From JBNKDD01 sp050288085 (GTDB taxonomy: Bacteria > Chloroflexota > Anaerolineae > Aggregatilineales > UBA3940), in the NCBI GenBank assembly GCA_050288085.1, contig JBNKDD010000032.1, forward strand, positions 1-32,041: a DNA stretch of 32,041 nt, written 5' to 3'. This document shows positions 24,991 through 30,612 of the stretch, one piece after another. Below the pieces are notes generated by a model. The model was not told the DNA's origin and did no database searches. It was given only the letters and a program-made list of their open reading frames with translations. Each line of letters starts with the position of its first letter. The first letter of the stretch is position 1. Position numbers and translations under genes: made by a program.

Positions 24991-25117
24991 TATGTAGAGG
25001 TGCAGTCAAGGGATACTTCGGTAGAGTATAAGACTGTTAATCTTGAAGCGTAGGTTCAAATCCTATCTCTTGCTCCGGCAAGAGTAACTCAGACCTTTGG
25101 CACATTCCCTCTACATA
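24991..25117 (+). ncRNA. Y-RNA-like RNA with tRNA-Asn(GUU) module permuted in the D loop (unit Y2)
   Basis: The closing stem is TATGTAGAGG (24991-25000) with CCTCTACATA (25108-25117). Inside, in order, are the second half of a D loop and D stem (TTCGGTA-GAGT), an anticodon arm TAAGA-CTGTTAA-TCTTG with anticodon GUU, a T arm GTAGG-TTCAAAT-CCTAT, acceptor 3' strand CTCTTGC, the tetraloop TCCG (a UNCG type), acceptor 5' strand GCAAGAG, TA, and the first half of the D stem and loop, ACTC-AG. Restored to normal order it is a full cloverleaf with a 7-bp acceptor and a 4-bp D stem. The breakpoint is in the D loop, unlike Y3-Y6. The ATACTTCG motif overlaps the D loop. The tetraloop closure means there is no free acceptor end. 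Confidence 0.8.
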
Positions 25118-25365
25118 TTTTAATAGGGCATCTGACTGATGAGTGGAACAGTTCAACTTTCAACCAACAGCATAAAATCGGCAACCATCACCGATGGTGA
25201 TGGGATGACCTTGGCTGCCCTGTTCCAATATGTCCCGACGGCAGCAGGTATGCCCCTCAATACGGGGATTATGCGGCGTCATTACGTGTGGTATAAGCGC
25301 TGCAGCCGATCCGCTTGTAGAGTAGGCCCGGAATGAACTAACCGGCAGACTCAAGCAGAATGCAC
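25118..25365 (+). other. Palindrome-rich spacer in the RNA array
   Basis: There is no gene I can support. TGGAACAG (25144-25151) pairs with CTGTTCCA (25220-25227), and between them CCATCACC/GGTGATGG (25185-25203) is a perfect hairpin with a 3-base loop. It may be a further structured RNA that I cannot classify. An open frame here is short, overlaps both palindromes and does not look coding. Confidence 0.35.
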
Positions 25366-25420
25366 AAGCCTGTGCGTTGGAACAAGCGGAAAGCGGCTCC
25401 CAACGCACAGGCTTTTGTTT
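25366..25420 (+). terminator. Strong rho-independent terminator inside the RNA array
   Basis: AAGCCTGTGCGTTGG (25366-25380) and CCAACGCACAGGCTT (25400-25414) form a 15-bp stem followed by TTGTTTT. It would end transcripts from the 24735 promoter after Y1 and Y2, so the tRNA part of the array probably has its own promoter. Confidence 0.75.
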
Positions 25421-25470
25421 TGCGATGCATGACAGGCATGACGGCCGGGTTCGACTCCCGGCATCGTACC
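25421..25470 (+). other. tRNA-like minihelix (acceptor and T arm only)
   Basis: TGCGATG (25421-25427) pairs with CATCGTA (25462-25468), enclosing a perfect T arm CCGGG-TTCGACT-CCCGG (25445-25461), but only about 17 bases stand where the D and anticodon arms should be. It is either the scar of a deleted tRNA gene or a T-arm mimic. GCATGACAGGCA inside it (25427-25438) recurs at 25724-25735. Confidence 0.5.
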
Positions 25471-25570
25471 TGGGGGTGGATATTGGCTTAGGCAACCGGA
25501 TCTCACCCATGCTGCGGGTCAGTTTGATCGGCTGGCCCGCAGCGCCAGACCTTTAACAACTTAATCGACT
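25471..25570 (+). other. Two hairpins before the Thr-type tRNA
   Basis: GGGTG...CACCC (25474-25508) is an interrupted hairpin. GCTGCGGGTCAG (25511-25522) with CTGGCCCGCAGC (25532-25543) is a 12-bp stem with one G-U pair. I see no tRNA or Y-RNA core in them. Confidence 0.35.
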
Positions 25571-25726
25571 GCATTCGTAGCTCAATGGCAGAGCAAGGGT
25601 CTCGTAAGTTGGGCCAGGCCAAAATCAATTCAAATGGAATGGCCCAACTACATGGGAAACAGATAATGGCCAATATCTGTTTCCCCCTAATCGCCGAGGT
25701 TGCTGGTTCGAGTCCAGCCGGGCGCA
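25571..25726 (+). pseudogene. tRNA-Thr(CGU)-like gene interrupted by a palindromic element
   Basis: The 5' half GCATTCG-TA-GCTC-AATGGCA-GAGC leads to an anticodon loop CTCGTAA (25601-25607, anticodon CGU). The 3' half has a perfect T arm GCTGG-TTCGAGT-CCAGC and acceptor CGGGCGC with discriminator A (25726). Acceptor pairs are good except 3-70 (A-C), and G1-C72 and C2-G71 are the usual tRNA-Thr pairs. Between the halves, directly after the anticodon loop, lies repeat R3 (25608-25685). With R3 removed the anticodon stem pairs badly (AGGGT against TCGCC), so this may be a decayed tRNA or a tRNA-like RNA rather than a gene needing splicing. Confidence 0.55.
25608..25685 (-). repeat. Two-hairpin element, copy R3, inserted in a tRNA anticodon arm
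   Basis: Read on the minus strand it is GGGAAACAGATA/TATCTGTTTCCC (25685-25674, 25665-25654), a short linker containing TGTAGTTGGGCC, then GTTGGGCCA (25648-25640) and TGGCCCAAC (25616-25608). The order and linker match R1 and R2. TAA occurs at both borders (25605-25607 and 25688-25690), possibly a 3-bp target duplication. Confidence 0.6.
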
Positions 25727-25729
25727 TGA

Positions 25730-25869
25730 CAGGCACAGAGGTGCATCGAGGAGTTACTTCGATAATCAGAAGGTCACAAGTTCAAGTCTTGTTATTTCCC
25801 CGTGGGAATGTAGCTCAGCAGGCAGAGCACCTGAAAATGACTTCTCAAGCGGTTTTCCCTCTGTGCCTG
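25730..25869 (+). ncRNA. YrlA-like Y RNA with permuted tRNA module (unit Y3)
   Basis: The closing stem CAGGCACAGAGG (25730-25741) with CCTCTGTGCCTG (25858-25869) is 12 perfect bp. An inner helix GAGGAGTTA (25748-25756) with TGACTTCTC (25838-25846) carries the shared TTACTTCG motif (25754-25761). The core is a tRNA broken at the anticodon: anticodon 3' strand TCAG, T arm ACAAG-TTCAAGT-CTTGT, acceptor TTCCC, a 3-base loop, GGGAA, D arm GCTC-AGCAGGCA-GAGC, then CTGA pairing back to TCAG. Length and plan equal unit Y4. It lies 3 bases before tRNA-Arg. Y RNAs of this kind tether Ro60 to nucleases and hide or gate its central hole. Confidence 0.83.
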
Positions 25870-25872
25870 CAA

Positions 25873-25945
25873 GCACCTGTAGCTCAAGGGACAGAGCGGA
25901 GGTCTTCGAAACCTCAGGCTGGTGGTTCAAATCCACTCAGGTGTA
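25873..25945 (+). tRNA. tRNA-Arg(UCG)
   Basis: A 73-base uninterrupted cloverleaf: acceptor GCACCTG/CAGGTGT (1-72 is G-U), TA, D arm GCTC-AAGGGACA-GAGC, anticodon arm GAGGT-CTTCGAA-ACCTC (anticodon UCG, reads CGA), variable loop AGGCT, T arm GGTGG-TTCAAAT-CCACT, discriminator A. CCA is not encoded. All invariant positions (T8, A14, GG, T33, TTC, A58) are in place. It sits between Y3 and the interrupted tRNA-Asn. Confidence 0.9.
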
Positions 25946-25949
25946 TCCA

Positions 25950-26106
25950 TGCAGGGTGGCGTAATGGCAGCGCAGCACCTTGTTAAGGGAAACCGGAAAG
26001 GGAATTTGGGAAAGAGATGGCTTTCCCCAACAATAGCGATCCGTTTTTTTGAGGGAAGTTTCATCCGGTTTCCATGCGGTTGTGGGTTCGAATCCCACCC
26101 CTGCAG
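25950..26106 (+). tRNA. tRNA-Asn(GUU) with an 86-base insertion in the anticodon stem
   Basis: Acceptor TGCAGGG/CCCTGCA is perfect, with U1-A72 and discriminator G73 (26106) as in typical bacterial tRNA-Asn. The D arm is GCGT-AATGGCA-GCGC, the anticodon stem starts GCACC and the loop is TTGTTAA (25980-25986). Only GG of the 3' strand follows; the remaining TGC comes after 86 extra bases (25989-26074). Removing these gives GCACC/GGTGC, five perfect pairs, then T arm GTGGG-TTCGAAT-CCCAC. The insert sits between positions 40 and 41, not at the canonical intron site 37/38, and is far too short for a group I intron. It may be removed by an unknown route, or the RNA may be a Y-like tRNA mimic with an extended anticodon arm. 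Confidence 0.7.
25989..26074 (+). repeat. Palindromic insert in tRNA-Asn
   Basis: GGAAACCGGA (25988-25997) and TCCGGTTTCC (26064-26073) form a perfect 10-bp stem that extends the anticodon stem. An inner hairpin TTGGGAAAG/CTTTCCCCAA lies in its loop. It differs in sequence from R3 but starts with a similar GGAAAC and sits in the same arm of the neighbouring tRNA. Confidence 0.6.
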
Positions 26107-26109
26107 TAG

Positions 26110-26191
26110 GGGGTCGATGCGCGAGTGGCAAGCGCGCCTGACTGTAAATCAGGTGGTTTATCCTGTGGAGGTTCGAGTCCTCCCAGCCTCA
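26110..26191 (+). tRNA. tRNA-Tyr(GUA)
   Basis: A class II tRNA with the long variable arm expected of bacterial tRNA-Tyr: D stem GCGC/GCGC, anticodon arm CCTGA-CTGTAAA-TCAGG (anticodon GUA), 13-base variable region, T arm GGAGG-TTCGAGT-CCTCC, discriminator A. The acceptor GGGGTCG/CAGCCTC has two G-U pairs and one C-A mismatch at 6-67, so it is slightly imperfect. CCA is not encoded. Only 3 bases separate it from tRNA-Asn and 2 from Y4, suggesting one precursor transcript. Confidence 0.78.
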
Positions 26192-26193
26192 TT

Positions 26194-26333
26194 GGCACAG
26201 AGGTGCTCTGTGGAGTTACTTCGGGACCGGAAGGTCACAGGTTCAAGTCCTGTCATCTCCCTGTGGGAGATGTGGCTCAGTTGGCAGAGCGTCTGGCAGC
26301 TAACTTCACAAAATGCTGTTTTCCCTCTGTGCC
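26194..26333 (+). ncRNA. YrlA-like Y RNA with permuted tRNA module (unit Y4)
   Basis: The closing stem GGCACAGAGG (26194-26203) with CCTCTGTGCC (26324-26333) is 10 perfect bp. Inner helix GTGGAGTTA (26210-26218) with TAACTTCAC (26301-26309) is 9 bp and carries TTACTTCG (26216-26223). The core is a clean permuted cloverleaf: anticodon 3' strand CCGGA, variable AGGTC, T arm ACAGG-TTCAAGT-CCTGT, acceptor ATCTCCC, 3-base loop TGT, GGGAGAT, D arm GGCTC-AGTTGGCA-GAGC, then TCTGG pairing with CCGGA. It ends 51 bases before the Ro60 start codon, the usual place for a bacterial Y RNA gene, so I regard it as the main Ro60 partner. Confidence 0.88.
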
Positions 26334-26384
26334 TGACCGGAGATGGTTCTTTATTGGTTGAGTGATGCATGTACGAGGTGAACA

Positions 26385-27983
26385 ATGGCACGAGTATTGG
26401 ATAAGTTCAACAGGAAGCGTAATCCCTATGCACAGGCCGATGGCCGGAACCCGGAAGGTTTCCCTTCTTTTCAGCGCTCGCTGGAAGAGGCTTACCTTCA
26501 GGTGCTGCTGACTAACACGCTGACCGGTACATTCTATGCCAGCGAGAGCAAACTGCTCGACCAGTCGCTCAAGCTGCATGCCGAGATCGCGCTGCAAGAC
26601 CCGGACTTTATGGCTCGTGCGATCAGCTATGCCCGGAACAAGGGCCTGATGCGGCTCCAACCGGTCGTTGGCCTGGCCTATCTGGCGAAAGCCGATCTGG
26701 CGCTTTTCCATAAGGCATTCCCGCGGGTGATTCGCACCCCCGGCGACCTGGTAGATTTCATCGAGATCGTGAGGGGTGGTGTGGTGCCCGGCGGCATGGG
26801 GCGTTCGATCAAGCGGGCGATCAACAGTTGGCTCAACGGCATGAGCTCATACCATGCGTTGAAGTACAATCGGGGCGGGCAGGGATACGGTCTGCGTGAT
26901 GTATTGAGGCTCACCCATCCGCAGCCGGTGAACCTGGTTCAGGACTCGATCTTTCTATGGTTAACTGACCGTGAAAAGTGGCTTTCGGACGAATCAAAAC
27001 GAACCCTGGTTCCACAGCTTGATGCCTTTGAACACTTGAAGCGCATAGAGGCAGGCGAGGATCAGACTGAGGCACGGGAGTTGATCAAGGTGGGAAGGCT
27101 GCCCTATGAAGTTGTTACCGGGGTGATCAAGCCGGATATCGAAACCTGGCGCGAGCTGATGGTCCAGATGCCCTACTTTGCGCTGCTGCGTCACTTGAAC
27201 ACCTTGCAGCGTGCAGGAGTTACCTCCGATAAGGAGAATGCACAGTATATTGCCGGGCGGCTTTGCAATCTGGATGCACTGCGTAAGGCGCGAGTCCTGC
27301 CGTTCCGGTTGTTTATGGCTTACCACATGTTCACGCCCGAATCGGGTGCAGAGCGTCGGATCGCGGAAGCGCTGGTTGATGCGCTCGAAGGTGCATTCGA
27401 AAACATGCCCGACCTGGGCAATAACATCTGCATTGCCCCGGACGTGAGCGGCAGTATGAAAATGGGATCAGTGAGTCGAAACAGCAAAACACGCTGCATC
27501 GATATTGCCGGGATATTCACAGCCGCCATGCTGAAGTCAAGCGAAGATGCTATTGTCCTGCCCTTTGAGAATCATGTCGTGGATGTTAGGTTATCACATA
27601 AGGACAGCGCCATGACCACCTCGGAGAAGCTGGCCTCAATTGGCGGCGGGGGGACTGCTGTCAGTGCGCCGGTCAGCTACCTGCTGGATCGAAAGATCGC
27701 GGTTGATACCTTCATCGGGATCACCGACAATATCGAATGGGCAAGGGATCAGAGCGGGCGGCACGGGTTCCTCCCGACCTGGAACCTATACAAAGAGCGG
27801 GTAGCACCGCAAGCCAAGGCGTTCCTGATCACTATCGTGCCCTACCGGCACGCAGTCGCGCCACCCGATGCACCTGATATTCACTACATTTATGGCTGGA
27901 GTGATACTGTGTTGTCCTATATCGGTTTATCACGGCAAGGACTTGCCGGTCAGGTCGAATCGGTTCGAAGCATGGAACTATGA
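26385..27983 (+). CDS. rsr: Ro60/Rsr, TROVE-domain RNA-binding protein
   Basis: A 532-aa orthologue of the vertebrate Ro60 autoantigen. Residues about 10-335 are the TROVE domain of helical HEAT-like repeats, which forms a ring that binds single-stranded 3' ends of misfolded RNAs in its hole and Y RNAs on its outer face. Residues about 345-520 are a von Willebrand A domain with an intact metal site D-V-S-G-S-M (Asp353, Ser355, Ser357), the G-G-G-G-T-A-V loop and the I-T-D-N-I segment. Known bacterial Rsr proteins help mature 23S rRNA and tether PNPase through Y RNA for RNA decay under stress. GAGGTGA precedes the ATG. The gene follows a 1.5-kb array of Y-like RNAs and tRNAs. RtcA/RtcB, common partners elsewhere, are absent here. 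Confidence 0.94.
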   Translation: MARVLDKFNRKRNPYAQADGRNPEGFPSFQRSLEEAYLQVLLTNTLTGTFYASESKLLDQSLKLHAEIALQDPDFMARAISYARNKGLMRLQPVVGLAYLAKADLALFHKAFPRVIRTPGDLVDFIEIVRGGVVPGGMGRSIKRAINSWLNGMSSYHALKYNRGGQGYGLRDVLRLTHPQPVNLVQDSIFLWLTDREKWLSDESKRTLVPQLDAFEHLKRIEAGEDQTEARELIKVGRLPYEVVTGVIKPDIETWRELMVQMPYFALLRHLNTLQRAGVTSDKENAQYIAGRLCNLDALRKARVLPFRLFMAYHMFTPESGAERRIAEALVDALEGAFENMPDLGNNICIAPDVSGSMKMGSVSRNSKTRCIDIAGIFTAAMLKSSEDAIVLPFENHVVDVRLSHKDSAMTTSEKLASIGGGGTAVSAPVSYLLDRKIAVDTFIGITDNIEWARDQSGRHGFLPTWNLYKERVAPQAKAFLITIVPYRHAVAPPDAPDIHYIYGWSDTVLSYIGLSRQGLAGQVESVRSMEL

Positions 27984-27989
27984 CAAACA

Positions 27990-28014
27990 GGGGGTAGGTC
28001 GTAAACCTACCCCC
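27990..28014 (+). terminator. Terminator-like hairpin after Ro60
   Basis: GGGGGTAGGT (27990-27999) and ACCTACCCCC (28005-28014) form a 10-bp GC-rich stem with a 5-base loop. The following sequence is TTCTC, so the T tract is poor. Confidence 0.6.
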
Positions 28015-28091
28015 TTCTCATGATCATGTGGGGCAGTAGTTGTCACATAGTTCGGCGATACTTCAGAAAACTGAGGAAAGATAATCGGGCC

Positions 28092-29135
28092 ATGAGTATC
28101 TTGATCGATCAATTCAAATACTATATCCCACCCCCATTGCGAATGTTCCCCTGGCGTGCGCATCCATTGGATGGCAAGCTGCTGCTTTTTGAACGGGACT
28201 CTGGCCTGAACATGTTGTTAGAAGGTGATGAGACCTCTCATTTAAAGCGGCTGGCCCCACGCACACTGCTTATCGCAGTGACGAACCACTGCAATCTCGC
28301 CTGCTCGTTCTGCTATCGTGACCGAACATCAACAAGTAATTGGACTTATGATTCGCTGCTGGAGTTCTGCCAGCAGGCTGATAGCTGGGGCGTGCTCGAA
28401 GTGGCCTTTGGCGGCGGAGAACCGCCCCTGTTCCCACGCTGGCGGGAGTTTATCTGTGAGTTATATGACACCACCCAACTGGCCGTCAACTTCACCACTA
28501 ACGGGCTGCTCCTCACCGATGATTTTCTACAGGCAATTAGGGGAAAGATTGGGCAGATACGATTGTCGCTTTATGAAAACAACCGGTGGGAGCAGACTAT
28601 CCAACGTCTATCACAAAACAATGTGCGATTTGGCGTCAACTGGCTGATCACGCGTGCTGAACTCGAAAACATCGATTCAACATTTGAAAAACTGCTCGCT
28701 CTCGGCGTGAGCGATTTTCTGATGATCGGCTACAAAGGTGACGACCCGGCGCTGCATTTCCGTTCAACTGATTATCAGCGGTTAGAGCGTTTCATCTTGA
28801 AGGCGTATGATAGACTGGGCGAGCAGGTATCGCTCAAGCTGGATAGCTGCTGGGGGAATCATTTGCCGGATGTGCCCCGCTTGTTCAGTCAAGACGATTG
28901 CCACGCGGCGGATGACTTTATCTCCATCACCAGCGATAAACGGATGAAGCCCTGTTCTTTCCATCACCTGAGTGCACCATTCCAGACGCTTGCAGAAGTT
29001 CAGGCATGGTGGGAACATAATCGCAAGGGCCGTCCCCCAACTCCAAAAGGTGGCTGCGCCCGCCTACCTGACCGGGGGTTGATAGAAACGGGAGAGTTGA
29101 ATCATGAGAATATCAATCTGGCGGCAGTGGAGTAG
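28092..29135 (+). CDS. Radical SAM protein with a C-terminal cysteine-rich (SPASM-like) region
   Basis: About 347 aa from the ATG at 28092; an in-frame ATG at 28020 would add a poor 24-residue extension that starts just after the terminator hairpin. The 4Fe-4S motif C-N-L-A-C-S-F-C is at Cys67, Cys71 and Cys74, with F-G-G-G-E-P-P as the SAM-binding GGE motif. C-terminal cysteines in S-C-W-G-N, D-C-H-A, K-P-C-S-F-H-H and G-G-C-A-R suggest an auxiliary cluster, as in SPASM enzymes that modify peptides or proteins. Its last 32 bases overlap the first of three paralogous genes, so these products are likely coupled and could be its substrates or partners. The actual reaction is unknown. Confidence 0.85.
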   Translation: MSILIDQFKYYIPPPLRMFPWRAHPLDGKLLLFERDSGLNMLLEGDETSHLKRLAPRTLLIAVTNHCNLACSFCYRDRTSTSNWTYDSLLEFCQQADSWGVLEVAFGGGEPPLFPRWREFICELYDTTQLAVNFTTNGLLLTDDFLQAIRGKIGQIRLSLYENNRWEQTIQRLSQNNVRFGVNWLITRAELENIDSTFEKLLALGVSDFLMIGYKGDDPALHFRSTDYQRLERFILKAYDRLGEQVSLKLDSCWGNHLPDVPRLFSQDDCHAADDFISITSDKRMKPCSFHHLSAPFQTLAEVQAWWEHNRKGRPPTPKGGCARLPDRGLIETGELNHENINLAAVE

Positions 29136-29892
29136 TAATCATAGTGCGGCGTTTACCGTCATGGGGAAATTCCAGACCATTGAAGAGGCGCAGCAAGCAG
29201 GGGATACTCTCAAGAATATCCTGACCGAAGTGGCCCGCTGGAAACAAAAAGACCGGGAAGAGAAATGGCAGGCTTTCCTTATAGCTCAGAATATCCAGCA
29301 TCCGACCCTCGCAGACAGGGTATTGTTTGATGACAACTATCTTTCTGATTATGAACCAACCGAGATCGAGCAGCAGTTCGCCAGGCAGCACAATGTAACC
29401 TGGGGGCCAACCTTAGAATACGCATATGATCCAGAGCTGGCACCGCAGGCGGTCAGGATCGTTGACCACACGGTCATCGTCGCCGAAGATTTTATCGGGC
29501 AGGAAACCTGGACAGGCCCTTTTCCATTTCTGGAGCTGTTGAAAAAACTTGGTGGAGAAGTTGCGGTTCACACTGAATTCAGCGGCTCGATTACGATAAC
29601 GCTCCGTTGCAAGGCCCCAGACGAATCGACGGCCACCCAACTCAAGAAGCAAGTGCGGCAAGAGAGGAAAATATCCGATGCACCTACAATAAGCATCGCC
29701 GATCTACCACGCGGCCAAGAATACATATCAGAGTGTGTGAATGGGAATGTCAGGCGGGAAGGTTTGGAGCTGACCTATACCTACGAGGAGAGGAATTATG
29801 GCCGGTATTTCGCCCAACTGCTGAAGTATTTGCGTGCGCATAACTGCACCATCCTCAATTACACCTTCGAATCGGAGGATATAGAATTTTGA
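29104..29892 (+). CDS. Unknown-family protein, tandem paralogue 1 of 3 (262 aa)
   Basis: I do not recognise this family. The product starts M-R-I-S-I-W-R-Q-W-S-S-N-H-S-A-A-F and has a helical segment (about residues 25-85), a central part with A-P-Q-A-V-R-I-V-D and W-T-G-P-F-P-F-L-E-L-L-K-K-L-G-G, and a conserved C-terminus G-R-Y-F-A-Q-L-L-K-Y-L-R-A-H-N-C-T-I. There is no signal peptide or membrane helix. The strongly conserved N- and C-termini and variable middle suggest a common core with differing specificity. It overlaps the radical SAM gene by 32 bases and the second copy by 4 bases, so the four genes form one operon. Confidence 0.8.
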   Translation: MRISIWRQWSSNHSAAFTVMGKFQTIEEAQQAGDTLKNILTEVARWKQKDREEKWQAFLIAQNIQHPTLADRVLFDDNYLSDYEPTEIEQQFARQHNVTWGPTLEYAYDPELAPQAVRIVDHTVIVAEDFIGQETWTGPFPFLELLKKLGGEVAVHTEFSGSITITLRCKAPDESTATQLKKQVRQERKISDAPTISIADLPRGQEYISECVNGNVRREGLELTYTYEERNYGRYFAQLLKYLRAHNCTILNYTFESEDIEF

Positions 29893-30608
29893 GAATATCC
29901 ATCTGGCAGCAGTGGAGCAGTAATCACAGCGCAGCGTTTACCATCATGGGGAAATTCAAAACAGTCGAAGACGCGCAGCAGGCAGGCGACACTATCAAGA
30001 ATATCCTGACCGAGGTTGCCCGCTGGAAACAAAATGATCGAGAAGCTAAATGTTCTGATTATGAACCGACTGAGATCGAAAAGAGGCTTGCCAGGCAGTA
30101 CGATGTAACCTGGATACGAACATTGCACTATGCTCGTGATCCAGAGCTTGCACCACAGGCGGTCAAGGTCGTTGATCGGGCTGTCGTCGTCGCCGAAGAT
30201 TTTATCGATCAATATACCTCGACAGGCCCCCAGCCGTTTCCAGAACTGCTGGAAAAACTTGGCGGGGAAGTCGCGGTTGATTCCGAACTAGGTAGTGCTT
30301 CAATCCAGGTAACGATCTGGTGTCGTGCCCCAGACGAATCGACAGCTGCACGGCTCTGGCAGCATACCCAACAAAAAGTGGTAGAGTACGGTACAGACAG
30401 GTTGATATGTGTTGATGATCTACCACCTGATCCAGAGCATAAATCAGAATTAGCGTGGGAGTATGGGTATGCTAGGCGGGATGGTTTAGAGCTTACCTAT
30501 ACCTATCAAGATCAAGAGCATGGCCGGTATTTCATCCGGCTGCTGAAGTATCTGCGGGCGCACAATTGCACCATCATTGATTATACGTTCGAAGAGGAGG
30601 AGGAATAG
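29889..30608 (+). CDS. Unknown-family protein, tandem paralogue 2 of 3 (239 aa)
   Basis: Starts with TTG inside the stop of copy 1 (4-base overlap). It is almost identical to copy 3 over the first 50 residues, but 20-odd residues present in copies 1 and 3 after W-K-Q-(K/N)-(D/N)-R-E are missing: the text runs from E-A-K-C straight to S-D-Y-E-P-T-E-I-E. The deletion is in frame, so the gene remains open. The C-terminal G-R-Y-F-I-R-L-L-K-Y-L-R-A-H-N-C-T-I is conserved. It may be a working variant or a copy in decay. Confidence 0.78.
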   Translation: MRISIWQQWSSNHSAAFTIMGKFKTVEDAQQAGDTIKNILTEVARWKQNDREAKCSDYEPTEIEKRLARQYDVTWIRTLHYARDPELAPQAVKVVDRAVVVAEDFIDQYTSTGPQPFPELLEKLGGEVAVDSELGSASIQVTIWCRAPDESTAARLWQHTQQKVVEYGTDRLICVDDLPPDPEHKSELAWEYGYARRDGLELTYTYQDQEHGRYFIRLLKYLRAHNCTIIDYTFEEEEE

Positions 30609-30612
30609 ATCG

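Noticed and set aside
25131..25160. Hammerhead ribozyme suggested by CTGATGAG
   Set aside because: There is no matching CGAAA segment or stem II/III arrangement nearby.
25989..26074. Group I or group II intron in tRNA-Asn
   Set aside because: 86 bases is far below the minimum for either class, and the catalytic core elements are absent; the position 40/41 is also atypical.
24887..26333. CRISPR array suggested by recurring similar stems
   Set aside because: The repeats are inverted stems closing individual RNAs, with irregular spacing and tRNA-like interiors, not regular direct repeats with unique spacers; there are no cas genes.
25139..26365. Several open frames of 65-147 codons in the RNA array
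   Set aside because: They overlap tRNA genes, Y-like RNAs and perfect palindromes, differ in frame from unit to unit and lack ribosome binding sites.
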